From contig NFUV01000001.1 of assembly GCA_002127295.1 (NCBI GenBank), forward strand, positions 1,364,001-1,428,000: DNA of 64,000 nucleotides, given 5' to 3'. Both the position numbers and the translations under genes were made by a program. Position 1 is the first letter of the stretch; every line of letters begins with the position of its first letter. The notes under the pieces are model-generated. The model saw only the letters and a list, made by a program, of their open reading frames with translations. It had not been told where the DNA came from and ran no database searches. This document shows positions 15,632-25,660 of the stretch, in pieces. This DNA is from Chitinophagaceae bacterium IBVUCB2 (lineage in GTDB: Bacteria; Bacteroidota; Bacteroidia; Chitinophagales; Chitinophagaceae).

Positions 15632-18118
15632 ATGCCTATCCGGAAACTATACAGACTCTTCAGCTTTTTTGTTATACTCATCTTTTTCCTGCAACCAGTG
15701 CTGGCGCAGCGAAAAATTATTAGTGGTGTGGTAAAAGATTCGCATAGCGAGGAATCTATTCCGTTTGCCTCCGTTAGTTTCAAAAGCACAACCATGGGTA
15801 AACTTACCGACTCATCGGGAAGCTTTACCTTTTACTTCAATGAGTGGCCTTCGGATACATTGGAAATAACTTGTGTGGGGTATCAGCCGTTTCTGTATGT
15901 AATAAATAAGAACAGAGATTCTATTCTGCTTTCCATTAATATGGAAAGAGGCACTTTTAATGAAGGTGCCCAATTAAAAGTAAAAGTGAACAAAGGATTA
16001 TTAGTTTGGAGAAAGATCGTAGAAAACAAACCCAATAATGATCGTTACCGCTTCGATAATTTTTCCTATGAATTATACAACAAACTAGAACTTGATCTGA
16101 AGAATATAAATTTTGAAAAATTTGGAAAGCTAAAGCCATTAAAGTCCATTACAGACCTTATTAACCAAAACATAGACACTTCCGAAGGATTAAGATACCT
16201 GCCAGCTTATTTAACAGAAGCAATCTCCGATTACTACTACCAAAAAACACCCAAGAAAAGAAGAGAAATAATAAAAGCCGCCAATACAAACGGGGTAAAA
16301 AATGAAAGTGTGTTAAAACTATTGGGTGGCATGGACCAGGTAGTAAATGTGTACAATAACTTCATTCCCGTTTTTGATAAGCAATTTGTAAGTCCCGCCA
16401 GCGAGAATGGTGATTACTATTATAATTACCAGGTAATCGATACACAATTAATTGCCAACAACCGATATTTTCATTTAGTCTTTACTCCACGCCGAAAAGG
16501 TGGCGATACTTTTGAAGGCGATTGCTGGGTGCATGTAGGCACATTTGCTATTCAACGAATGAACCTGCGATTGGGCAAAGAAGCGAATGTAAATTTTGTA
16601 GAAAATCTGAGCCTGATACAGGAATACAAAATGATTGATGACTCTACATGGTTTTTGTCGAAAGATAAATTTGTGATCGATCTCTCTCCTGCCGGAAAAG
16701 ACAGACCCGGTTTTATCGGCCGTAAAACCACCACCTATAGAAATATTGTTGTGAACGATTCATCAGTTATTACCGAACTGAATAAAAATAAAATACAGGA
16801 AGAAATAATTACACTACCCGGGGCAGCTGAAAAAGAAAAGTCATTTTGGACCGTTGCACGACATGAACCTTTGAGCAAAACAGAAAGTGGAATTATTAAA
16901 ATGATCGATACATTGACCAATGCACCGGTGTTTCAAAAGTTTACTAAGACAATGGCTTTTATAGGTACCGGATATTTAGATGTCGGTAATTTTCAATTAG
17001 GACCGTGGATGAACTGGATAACGTCTAATGGCTGGGAAGGTTTCCGGGTTCGATTTGACTTTGGCACCAATAAACATTTTGATAAACGTTTCCGCTTTCA
17101 TACTTACCTGGCTTATGGGTTTGGCGATAAAAAATTAAAAGGCATGGGAGAATTATTTTACCTGCCCAACAAAGATCCCCGTACTTATTTATACGCATCC
17201 TTTACCAATGACCTGGATTGGGGGCAAAATTATTATGGAGAAATATCACAAGACAATGTGTTTGCACTCGCCGTTCGCAAAAAAGGGATTGCTGTAAAAA
17301 ATATTAAGGTAAATGAAAAAAGGTTTGAATTTTTTAAAGAAGTAATACCCTGGATGTCTAACCTTGTTGCTGTTACACATAAATCATATCTCCCTTTAAG
17401 AAATTTAATACCGCTGGATTCATTTAAAGCAACCGGTAATAATAAACCATTGACCAATTTTGAAGTTTCTGTTCGTTTTCGCTTTGCATACCTCGAACGT
17501 TTTTTAGAGAGTCATTTCTACCGGACCAGTCTTGGAAGTATATATCCCATTGGGGAAATAAATATCAGCAGGGGATTTGCAGGTGTATTTAGAAGTAATT
17601 ATAGCTACACAAAGGTTTCAGCCAGTGTATCCGACTATTTTAAAATTCCCCCATTTGGTAATGTTTCTTGGTATGTATACGGAGGAAAAACATTTGGAAC
17701 ATTACCTTACACATTGCTTGATATTGCACCAGGCAATGAGATGTATTACTATAATAAGTATGCATTCAATATGATGAACCGCTGGGAGTTCATTCATGAT
17801 CAATATGCTGGTGCCAACATCGAACATAATATTGGCAATGGCATCTTCCGCCTATTCCCCAAACTCCGCTTTCGTCAATTCTGGACAGCTAAAGTTTTAA
17901 TAGGAAGTCTTTCAGAAAAAAACAAAGAATTAAATTTTAAACAAGGTCATAGCTTTCAAACATTGGATGGTAAACCTTATTTAGAATTAGGAACGGGTGT
18001 TGATAATATATTCCGTGTATTCAGGATCGATTTTATCTGGCGGGTATTGCCAACAACACTTACGAGGGTGAATGATAAAAACTTTGGAGTGTTTGGAAGT
18101 TTTAGGGTGGCGTTTTAA
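15632..18118 (+). CDS. DUF5686 and carboxypeptidase-like regulatory domain outer-membrane protein
   Basis: An 828-residue outer-membrane protein. A signal peptide (to about residue 25, QPVLAQ) is followed by a carboxypeptidase-regulatory-like domain at about 28-105 (ISGVVKDSHSEESIPFASVS ... GSFTFYF). The DUF5686 region follows and ends in a large beta-barrel (repeated amphipathic strands such as FRFAYLERFLESHFYRTSLG) and a terminal aromatic residue. The family is specific to Bacteroidota and its function is unknown; it resembles TonB-dependent receptors without a plug. It overlaps the convergent regulator gene by four bases, so no terminator separates them. Confidence 0.88.
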   Translation: MPIRKLYRLFSFFVILIFFLQPVLAQRKIISGVVKDSHSEESIPFASVSFKSTTMGKLTDSSGSFTFYFNEWPSDTLEITCVGYQPFLYVINKNRDSILLSINMERGTFNEGAQLKVKVNKGLLVWRKIVENKPNNDRYRFDNFSYELYNKLELDLKNINFEKFGKLKPLKSITDLINQNIDTSEGLRYLPAYLTEAISDYYYQKTPKKRREIIKAANTNGVKNESVLKLLGGMDQVVNVYNNFIPVFDKQFVSPASENGDYYYNYQVIDTQLIANNRYFHLVFTPRRKGGDTFEGDCWVHVGTFAIQRMNLRLGKEANVNFVENLSLIQEYKMIDDSTWFLSKDKFVIDLSPAGKDRPGFIGRKTTTYRNIVVNDSSVITELNKNKIQEEIITLPGAAEKEKSFWTVARHEPLSKTESGIIKMIDTLTNAPVFQKFTKTMAFIGTGYLDVGNFQLGPWMNWITSNGWEGFRVRFDFGTNKHFDKRFRFHTYLAYGFGDKKLKGMGELFYLPNKDPRTYLYASFTNDLDWGQNYYGEISQDNVFALAVRKKGIAVKNIKVNEKRFEFFKEVIPWMSNLVAVTHKSYLPLRNLIPLDSFKATGNNKPLTNFEVSVRFRFAYLERFLESHFYRTSLGSIYPIGEINISRGFAGVFRSNYSYTKVSASVSDYFKIPPFGNVSWYVYGGKTFGTLPYTLLDIAPGNEMYYYNKYAFNMMNRWEFIHDQYAGANIEHNIGNGIFRLFPKLRFRQFWTAKVLIGSLSEKNKELNFKQGHSFQTLDGKPYLELGTGVDNIFRVFRIDFIWRVLPTTLTRVNDKNFGVFGSFRVAF

Positions 18119-18903
18119 ACTATCGTCACCTCAATTCCCATCCCTTTTAATTTTTCCTGCAGATGTTCGGAGATTCCGCTGTCAGTAATGATCTGGTCTA
18201 TTTCTTCCAATCCGCAAATTCTTCCAAAGCCTCTTTTACCAAACTTGCTGGAGTCGGTGAGTACAATTGTTTTTTGTGCAGCTTCGATCATTTTACGATT
18301 CAGCTGTGCTTCCATAACGTGGGTGGTAGTAAGTCCAAATTCAATGTCAATTCCATCAACACCTAAAAATAATTTGCTGCAGGAAAAATCCTCCAGCATT
18401 TTCTCTGCATACAAACCTGTTCCGGAGGAAGAGCTTTTTCTTAGTATGCCACCTAATACCAAGACTTCGATATCGGGATCATGATTTAATTCTGTTGCAA
18501 CATTCAATGCAGCAGTAATAACTGTAAGATGACCTTTTGGCTTTATACTTTTTGCCAATGAAAGCACAGTGGTGCCCGATGCAATAATAATGCAGTCGTC
18601 CTGCTCTATTAATGCTGCGCCAACAGTACCGATATCTGCTTTCTCTTTTGCTTTTATTTTTTCTTTCTCACTTACATGCCGGTCTGCTGTGTAAGGATTA
18701 GAAAGTGTACCACCTCCATGTGTTCTGAACAATAGATTTTTTGTTTCTAACAGCTTTAAGTCCTTTCTGATGGTAACCGATGAAACATTCAAGTCATGGC
18801 AAAGGTCAAGCACATTTACTTTTCCTTCCTTTTTTAAGGTGTCCAGGATATGCTGGTGCCGTTCAGCCAGCGTATGCACTACTATATTTTTTGCAACAGC
18901 CAT
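18115..18903 (-). CDS. DeoR/GlpR family transcriptional regulator
   Basis: A 262-residue repressor of the DeoR family. The N-terminal helix-turn-helix reads VNVLDLCHDLNVSSVTIRKD and continues LKLLETKNLLFRTHGG (about 29-65). The C-terminal sugar-phosphate sensor domain (DeoRC) has IIIASGTTVLSLAKSI, LVLGGILRKSS and FLGVDGIDIEFGLTT. It is divergent from glpD, so glycerol-3-phosphate is the likely effector, as in GlpR. The intergenic region holds a perfect 9-bp inverted repeat near the glpD start. The symbol glpR is not given because the family also regulates other sugars. Confidence 0.88.
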   Translation of the reverse strand: MAVAKNIVVHTLAERHQHILDTLKKEGKVNVLDLCHDLNVSSVTIRKDLKLLETKNLLFRTHGGGTLSNPYTADRHVSEKEKIKAKEKADIGTVGAALIEQDDCIIIASGTTVLSLAKSIKPKGHLTVITAALNVATELNHDPDIEVLVLGGILRKSSSSGTGLYAEKMLEDFSCSKLFLGVDGIDIEFGLTTTHVMEAQLNRKMIEAAQKTIVLTDSSKFGKRGFGRICGLEEIDQIITDSGISEHLQEKLKGMGIEVTIV

Positions 18904-19055
18904 ACGTCAATTTATACAGATGTAATTGAATTTCAAAAGATAAAATATGCCACAAATCTACATAACGATACGAAACAATAAAAAATCATTGTTATTTCGA
19001 AATATTTTTATTTGTTTATTTAAATTTTTCTTTACTTTCATTTTCTTATCAATTA

Positions 19056-19080
19056 GTTTCATTTAGCACTCAAATGAAAC
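19056..19080. promoter_or_regulatory. Candidate operator before glpD
   Basis: GTTTCATTT and AAATGAAAC form a perfect 9-bp inverted repeat with a 7-base spacer, 18 bases upstream of the glpD ATG. GAAA-containing half-sites are common in DeoR-family operators, and the divergent DeoR-type regulator is the obvious candidate. Binding would cover the transcript start or leader of glpD. Confidence 0.5.
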
Positions 19081-19098
19081 CTATCGAATAGTAAGAAA

Positions 19099-20688
19099 AT
19101 GACTGACTTGCTTAAAATAGCCAATATAACTGACCGCAACCAACAACTGGAAAAACTGGCTGACTCAGCTAACGAATGGGACATTATTGTGATTGGAGGA
19201 GGCGCCACCGGGTTGGGAATTACGCTGGATGCGGTTTCCAGGGGATATAAAACGTTACTGCTGGAACAGGCCGATTTTGCAAAAGGCACTTCAAGCCGCA
19301 GTACCAAACTGGTACATGGCGGGGTTCGCTACCTGGCACAAGGTGATGTAAAGCTGGTGCGGGAAGCCAGTATTGAAAGGGGGCTATTGCACCAAAATGC
19401 TCCACACCTGGTAAAAAATCAAACCTTTATTGTTCCCATCTATAGTTTCTGGGACAAGTTGAAATACACCGTCGGTTTAAAACTTTATGATCGTATTGCT
19501 GGAAAGCTTCGCCTGGGGCCATCCAATTTTATTTCCAGAAAAGAGGCATTAGAAAAAATGCCGGGTATAAAAGAGAAGGGCTTAAAAGGTGGCGTTCTTT
19601 ATCATGATGGGCAGTTTGATGATTCCCGGCTCGCAATCAACCTTGCACAAAGCATCCTGGAAGCCGGTGGCACTGCTATTAACTATGTAAAAGTGATAAA
19701 CCTTCTAAAAAATGAAAAAGGAAATATCACTACAGTTGTGGCAGAAGATACCGAAACCCAAAAAGGATTTCAATTAAAGACCAAAGCCGTTGTTAATGCT
19801 ACCGGTGTTTTTGTAGATGATATTTTAATGATGGATAAACCGGGCAGCTCTAAAACAATTTGTGTAAGCCAGGGTGTACATATTGTATTGGACAAAGAAT
19901 TTTATCCAAGTAGCGATGCGTTGATGATACCAAAGACCAGTGATGGCCGTGTGTTATTTGCCGTGCCCTGGCATGGCAAAGTAGTTGTGGGCACAACTGA
20001 TACACCGGTTGAAGAAGCATCACTCGAGCCGCAGGCATTGGAAAAAGAAATCTCCTTTATTTTGGAAACAGCCGGCAGTTACCTGAACCGAAAACCACAA
20101 CGCAGCGATGTGCTGAGTGTATTTGCCGGTCTTCGTCCATTAGCAGCACCGCAAAAAGGAGAACAAAAAACAAAAGAAATTTCCCGCAGTCACAAGATCA
20201 TTGTTTCTCCCTCTCATCTTTTTACCATCCTTGGTGGTAAATGGACTACCTATCGTAAAATGGGAGAAGATATGGTAAACCGCATCGAAAAAGATTTACA
20301 CTGGCAACATCATTCACCTACCACCGCCAGTTTACATATTCATGGCTATGAAAATAATATTAACTGGAACGACCCTTTATATTTCTATGGCAGTGATGCC
20401 AAATTGATCTACCAGCAAATGAATGGTGATGCAAATATCTGGATCAGTGAGGAATTAAAAATTCATAAAACACAAATTACCTGGGCTGTTGAACATGAAA
20501 TGGCAAGAACAATAGAAGACTTTTTATCAAGAAGAACAAGAGCTCTTTTACTGGATGCCAGGGAAAGCCGTCGCATCGCCCCGCAAGTGGCGGTTGTAAT
20601 GGCAAAAGCATTAGGAAAAGACCAGGAATGGATAGATGAACAGCTTACCACTTTCAATCAATTAGCAGAACAGTATATATTAAAATAA
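19099..20688 (+). CDS. glpD: Glycerol-3-phosphate dehydrogenase/oxidase, FAD-dependent
   Basis: Oxidises sn-glycerol-3-phosphate to dihydroxyacetone phosphate at the inner membrane and passes electrons to quinone. The 529-residue length fits GlpD. The FAD-binding motif IIVIGGGATGLGI is at about 30-42, followed by the family signature SSRSTKLVHGGVRYL (about 70-84). Further family sequence is VLSVFAGLRPLA and FTILGGKWTTYRKMGED. A C-terminal helical domain contains the FLSRRTRALLLDA motif. It begins the glycerol locus, next to a divergent regulator, and would act downstream of the GlpK and GlpF encoded at 29.3-31.6 kb. Confidence 0.96.
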   Translation: MTDLLKIANITDRNQQLEKLADSANEWDIIVIGGGATGLGITLDAVSRGYKTLLLEQADFAKGTSSRSTKLVHGGVRYLAQGDVKLVREASIERGLLHQNAPHLVKNQTFIVPIYSFWDKLKYTVGLKLYDRIAGKLRLGPSNFISRKEALEKMPGIKEKGLKGGVLYHDGQFDDSRLAINLAQSILEAGGTAINYVKVINLLKNEKGNITTVVAEDTETQKGFQLKTKAVVNATGVFVDDILMMDKPGSSKTICVSQGVHIVLDKEFYPSSDALMIPKTSDGRVLFAVPWHGKVVVGTTDTPVEEASLEPQALEKEISFILETAGSYLNRKPQRSDVLSVFAGLRPLAAPQKGEQKTKEISRSHKIIVSPSHLFTILGGKWTTYRKMGEDMVNRIEKDLHWQHHSPTTASLHIHGYENNINWNDPLYFYGSDAKLIYQQMNGDANIWISEELKIHKTQITWAVEHEMARTIEDFLSRRTRALLLDARESRRIAPQVAVVMAKALGKDQEWIDEQLTTFNQLAEQYILK

Positions 20689-20903
20689 TTTCTGCAATGT
20701 ATCTACAGTACAGGCAGAACTTAATTATTTCATAACAACCAATAACGTTTGAGCATATGAAGCTGTTATTTCTTTGCGGGCAGAAAAAAAGAATGAAGAA
20801 TGAACTGTATTCCAGTTCAACATCGGGTAATTCTTTTTTTCACTACTCAACTGTATTGCCTGCTCCATTTTTTTATTTCATCAACCTTAATAATTTAATC
20901 TTT

Positions 20904-23900
20904 ATGAGATCGCTAACAACTGCTGCAAAAAAAGTACTTGCAGGCCCCCGCTTGTTGCTGGCTTGTTTGCTCCTGACCATCAGCTTTGCTGCATTGGCCC
21001 AGGAAAAAACAGTAAGTGGCGTGGTAAAGAACCCTGAAGATGGTTCACCAATTGCCAATGCAACAGTTCAAATTAAAGGAACGAAGATTGGCACCCTTAC
21101 AGATGACAAAGGTGTTTATTCTTTAAAAGCTAGTGACAACCAAACACTGGTAATTTCTGCTATTGGGTTTGCTACAGTAGAAATAAAAGTGGGTAACAAA
21201 TCTTCCATCAATGTTGATTTGGTGAACATCAACAAAGAAATGGAAGGAGTAGTAGTTACAGCTCTTGGGATTAAACGGGATGAAAAAGCATTAGGCTATT
21301 CCGTCTCAAAAGTTAAGGGAGAAGATATTACCGAAGCTATGTCGAACAACTGGACCAATGCATTAACGGGTAAGGTGGCCGGATTAAATTTAATAAAATC
21401 AGGTGGCGGTCCTTCAGGTAGTAATAAAATTATATTAAGAGGTGAAAATTCTTTAGCCGGCAATAGTGAAGCATTGATCGTAGTGGATGGTGTTATCATC
21501 AGCAGTAGCAGCGGACAACAAACTGGTACAGGAAGTACTTCTTACCTGCAGGGTGATTCACCAGTAGACTTTGGAACCAGTTTAAATGATATCAACCCGG
21601 AAGACATTGAAAGTGTTTCCGTGCTAAAAGGACCTGGTGCATCGGCCTTATATGGTGCAAGAGGTGCCAACGGAGCTATCATCATTACTACAAAGTCTGG
21701 TACAAGTCGTCAAAAAGGATTAGGTATTACCTACAATATGAATGTATCCATAGACAGAGTGAATCGTTGGATGGATTATCAAAATGAATATGGACAAGGA
21801 ACCAGTGGACAAGACACCTGGTATTCTTACAATGCAAGTGAGGATGGACCAAGCACCAGAAGTACAAGTTCTGCATGGGGGCCACGTTTTGCAGGACAAT
21901 CTTATTATCAATATGATCCGGTAACCCGGGATAAATCTGCAACAAGATTACCATGGGTGCCGTATGAGAATAATCGTAAAGATTTTTTTGAAACGGGTAC
22001 TACATTCATCAACTCTGTTACGATCGATGGTGGGAACAATAATACAACGATGCGTCTTTCGCTGACCAATCTTAATAATACCTGGATCGTTCCGAATACG
22101 GGCTACAAAAGAAATACAGTAGCCTTATCAGTTACACATAAACTTTCCAACAAATTACAATTGGCCACTAAAGTGAACTATGCTAATAAATATGCTGATA
22201 ATTTACCTTCCACTGGTTACAACAATCAATCTATCATGTATTTTATCCGGGGACTAACGCCGAACGTTAACCTGGATTGGATAAAACCACTTTGGAATCC
22301 TGACCAGGATAATATTTCTCAAAATCAACCCTTCAGTAGTTTGTTGGATAACCCTTATGTTATTGCCAACGCAATGCTGAATAAATCAAACCGTCATGGT
22401 GTAATTGGTAACGTATCTGCTACCTATAATTTCAGCAAAGATTTCAGCATTATTATTAGAACGGCATTGGATTATTCCACAGAAGCCCGTTCTCAACAAC
22501 GTCCTTTTGATACAAATAAATTTCCGGAGGGCATGTTCAGATCACAAAATATTTTTACACAAGAGATCAATTCAGATTTCCTGGTGCGATATGGCAGGGA
22601 CCTGGGTAAAAAATTCAATTTTTCTGTATCAGGAGGTGGAAGCCAGATGCGTAACCGCTATGTTCGGGATGAGCTCCGTGCCGATCAATTGAACTTACCG
22701 GGCTATTATAATTTGGCTAACAGCAAAAATCCATTGGTGGCTTTACCATATAGAGCACAATACAGGGTGAACAGCTTTTATGGTTTAGGACAGTTAAGTT
22801 TTGATAAATTCCTGTTCTTTGATGTAACAGCAAGACAAGACTGGGCAAGCACATTGGCAACCCCTCCGTCTCCTACCGGTGAAGGTTCAACTTCTAATAC
22901 TGGTTTCTTTTATTCATCCTTTAACTTAAGTGCTGTTCTTTCTGAAAAATTAAAATTACCTGAGGCAATTTCTTTCTTAAAAGTGAGAGGTTCATTAGCC
23001 GGTGTAGGTAGTGGTGGTATCACTCCTTATAAAACTTCGTTTACCTATAACCCCACTTTATTTCCGGGTGGTTTAACGAATCCTCCGGCTATCGCCAATC
23101 CTAATCTTCAATCGCTGTTAACACAAAGTGTTGAATTTGGAGTAGACGTTCGTTTCTTGAAGAACAGGCTGGGATTAGATATTGCGGTTTATAAGAACAA
23201 CACTAAAAAACAAATACTAGATATTCCTATTGACCGTTCTTCCGGTTATTCTGCTACTGTAGGCAATGCCGGCTTGGTAAGAAATACAGGAATAGAGATA
23301 CAATTGAACGGAACGGTATTGAAATCTTCAAAAGGTTTTAGTTGGGATGTATTTGCAACTTATGCTGCTAACCGTAACAAAGTAGTATCACTCATTGAGG
23401 GAATTGATGTGTATGTAATGTCTGTTGGGCCTGCAAACCGTGGTTCTATACAGGCAGTGCCGGGTGGTAGAATGGGTGACCTATATGGAATAGGTTATGA
23501 CAGAGCACCTGATGGACAGATCATTTATAATGCACAGGGCTTACCTACAAGAACAACCGAGATAAAATACCTGGGCAATACAAACCCGGATTGGAAAGGA
23601 AGCTTTGGAAGTGAGTTCAAGTATAAAAATTTCCGGTTAAACGTCTTGATGGATGGACAATTTGGTGGTGTTGCTTACTCTCTTACACATGCTGTATTAA
23701 TGGAAGAAGGCAAACTAAAGAAAACATTGCCGGGCCGATACAACGGTATTGTTGGAAACGGTGTTGTGTATGATGCAATTAATGACAAATACCTCCCAAA
23801 CACCACAGTAGCTACTAATATTCAGTCGTACTATGATGCACACTTTAACAGGGATAATGTAGAGGCTAATACATTCAGTACTGATTTTATTAAACTAAGA

Positions 23901-24125
23901 GAAGTACGATTTGATTATACGATCGCTAAAAAACTGGTTACTAAATTAAAACTACAGAAAGCAAACATTGGTTTGTATGGTCGTGACTTGTTCGTTATTA
24001 CCAACTGGCCGGGTTATGATCCTGAGTTTGGAACATTAGAAAATGGAACGATCAATGCAGGTTTTGAAATTGCACAATTTCCATCAACCCGTACCATTGG
24101 CCTTTCATTAACCGTAGGTTTTTAA
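20904..24125 (+). CDS. SusC/RagA family TonB-linked outer-membrane transporter
   Basis: A 1073-residue outer-membrane transporter. The ATG at 20904 gives a proper signal peptide ending SFAALAQ; the frame is open from 20757 but that extension has no signal character. A carboxypeptidase-like domain (VSGVVKNPEDGSPIANATVQ, about 37-115) precedes the plug (SVLKGPGASALYGARGANG) and a 22-strand barrel ending in aromatic Phe. SusC proteins import oligomers across the outer membrane with a SusD lid. The partner SusD gene starts 26 bases downstream. The 215-base leader contains a 7-bp inverted repeat (TGAACTG/CAGTTCA at 20801-20819). The genes around it suggest a glycerol-containing substrate, which is inference. 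Confidence 0.95.
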   Translation: MRSLTTAAKKVLAGPRLLLACLLLTISFAALAQEKTVSGVVKNPEDGSPIANATVQIKGTKIGTLTDDKGVYSLKASDNQTLVISAIGFATVEIKVGNKSSINVDLVNINKEMEGVVVTALGIKRDEKALGYSVSKVKGEDITEAMSNNWTNALTGKVAGLNLIKSGGGPSGSNKIILRGENSLAGNSEALIVVDGVIISSSSGQQTGTGSTSYLQGDSPVDFGTSLNDINPEDIESVSVLKGPGASALYGARGANGAIIITTKSGTSRQKGLGITYNMNVSIDRVNRWMDYQNEYGQGTSGQDTWYSYNASEDGPSTRSTSSAWGPRFAGQSYYQYDPVTRDKSATRLPWVPYENNRKDFFETGTTFINSVTIDGGNNNTTMRLSLTNLNNTWIVPNTGYKRNTVALSVTHKLSNKLQLATKVNYANKYADNLPSTGYNNQSIMYFIRGLTPNVNLDWIKPLWNPDQDNISQNQPFSSLLDNPYVIANAMLNKSNRHGVIGNVSATYNFSKDFSIIIRTALDYSTEARSQQRPFDTNKFPEGMFRSQNIFTQEINSDFLVRYGRDLGKKFNFSVSGGGSQMRNRYVRDELRADQLNLPGYYNLANSKNPLVALPYRAQYRVNSFYGLGQLSFDKFLFFDVTARQDWASTLATPPSPTGEGSTSNTGFFYSSFNLSAVLSEKLKLPEAISFLKVRGSLAGVGSGGITPYKTSFTYNPTLFPGGLTNPPAIANPNLQSLLTQSVEFGVDVRFLKNRLGLDIAVYKNNTKKQILDIPIDRSSGYSATVGNAGLVRNTGIEIQLNGTVLKSSKGFSWDVFATYAANRNKVVSLIEGIDVYVMSVGPANRGSIQAVPGGRMGDLYGIGYDRAPDGQIIYNAQGLPTRTTEIKYLGNTNPDWKGSFGSEFKYKNFRLNVLMDGQFGGVAYSLTHAVLMEEGKLKKTLPGRYNGIVGNGVVYDAINDKYLPNTTVATNIQSYYDAHFNRDNVEANTFSTDFIKLREVRFDYTIAKKLVTKLKLQKANIGLYGRDLFVITNWPGYDPEFGTLENGTINAGFEIAQFPSTRTIGLSLTVGF

Positions 24126-24151
24126 TTGTTAACCCATTTAAAAAAAGTAAC

Positions 24152-25630
24152 ATGAAACGATTCAATAACATAATACTAAGTGTCCTTGCAGCAGGAATGC
24201 TTTTTTCTTCCTGCACCAAAGACTTCAAAGAGGTAAACACTAATCCCAATACATTGCCAGAAACAAGACCTGAGTTATTATTGGAGTCTGCCATCTTTGC
24301 ACTAAAAACGGCAACACAAACAAGAGAACATCGCCTGATTCATGAAATGATGCAGGTGCATGTAACGTTAAGTAACTCCGATGAGATTCACCGCTACATT
24401 ATCCGTCCATCTGAATCGGATTATATGTGGAATGTCTGGTACACACAGTTGACCAATATCAAGGATGTATATACGTCTGCAAAAAACCTGGTACTACTTC
24501 CTAACCAGGCATACAACGCATCATACATGGGCATTTCCCGCATCCTGGAAGCATGGGTTACATCGTTGATAACAGATACCTATGGCAATGTTCCTTATAC
24601 AGAAGCTAACAGAGGCAGAACAGATAATATCTTTCAACCAAAATTTGATGATCAGAAAAGTATTTATGATAGTTTATTTGTAAGATTAGAAGAAGCGAAT
24701 ACTTTACTGGCTCAAAACCTTGCACTGCCTGCCGCATTAATGGCAAGAGACCCTTTATTTTTAGGAGATATAGCAAAGTGGAGAAAGTTTGGTAACAGTT
24801 TATACTTACGATTGTTGCTCCGTGCATCGGGAAGAGCGGAAAGCAATGCTGCTGCAAAAATGCAACAGATGGTGGTAACAACCCCGGCTAATTATCCCAT
24901 TATGACTAGCAATGCAGAATCTGCTATACTTAGGTTTACTACTACTGCACCATTCTTATCTGCCTTTAGCACTTACCGTGATTTTGATTTTAGTGGAGAA
25001 AATGGCTTTACAGAATTTTTTATCAATACATTGAACGGATGGGCAGATCCCCGACTTACAAAATGGGCAACTACAGTTGGTGGAGTGTACGTAGGTATTC
25101 CGAGTGGTTACGCACCAGGTGCACAGCAAGACAGGCAATCGTTTTACCTGGCCGCTTTAAAGAATGAGCCATTAACCGGTAATATATTAAGCTATGCAGA
25201 ATTACAGTTCATACTAGCGGAAGCAGCTGTTAGAGGTTTTATTACACCTGCCACTGCAAAAACCTATTATGAAAATGGGGTAAACAATGCTATTACCAAT
25301 TGGGCTTTAACTGTTCCTGCAGGTCATCTTACAAAGCCTGGTGTTATTTGGGTAGATGCAGAAACCAACGAGCAGAAGATCAGCAAGATCATTACGCAGA
25401 AATACTTCACTTATTTCTTTACCGATTTTCAATCCTGGTTTGAGCATCGCCGTACTGGCTACCCTGCTTTACCAGCCGGTCCCGGTCTGCAAAATGGAGG
25501 TGTGATGCCAACAAGATTTGTTTATCCTGTAGCTGTGCAATCATTAAATAAAACAAATTATGACGCAGCAGTTGCCGGCATGGGTGGACCAGATAATATG
25601 ACCACAAAAGTTTGGTGGGACGTAAACTAA
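24152..25630 (+). CDS. SusD/RagB family nutrient-binding lipoprotein
   Basis: A 492-residue outer-membrane lipoprotein that caps the SusC channel and binds substrate. The lipobox is LFSSC, with Cys at about residue 21. It begins FKEVNTNPNTLPETRPELLL, the pattern of the SusD-like 2 subgroup. Other family features are the TPR-like helices with ITDTYGNVPYTEANRG (about 135-150) and the C-terminal LSYAELQFILAEAAVRGF. The DYxxCMN-type ligand cannot be predicted from sequence. It is cotranscribed with susC and with the lipoprotein that follows after 30 bases. Confidence 0.94.
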   Translation: MKRFNNIILSVLAAGMLFSSCTKDFKEVNTNPNTLPETRPELLLESAIFALKTATQTREHRLIHEMMQVHVTLSNSDEIHRYIIRPSESDYMWNVWYTQLTNIKDVYTSAKNLVLLPNQAYNASYMGISRILEAWVTSLITDTYGNVPYTEANRGRTDNIFQPKFDDQKSIYDSLFVRLEEANTLLAQNLALPAALMARDPLFLGDIAKWRKFGNSLYLRLLLRASGRAESNAAAKMQQMVVTTPANYPIMTSNAESAILRFTTTAPFLSAFSTYRDFDFSGENGFTEFFINTLNGWADPRLTKWATTVGGVYVGIPSGYAPGAQQDRQSFYLAALKNEPLTGNILSYAELQFILAEAAVRGFITPATAKTYYENGVNNAITNWALTVPAGHLTKPGVIWVDAETNEQKISKIITQKYFTYFFTDFQSWFEHRRTGYPALPAGPGLQNGGVMPTRFVYPVAVQSLNKTNYDAAVAGMGGPDNMTTKVWWDVN

Positions 25631-25660
25631 TAATCATTGTAAATCCTTCAATCGAAAAAA

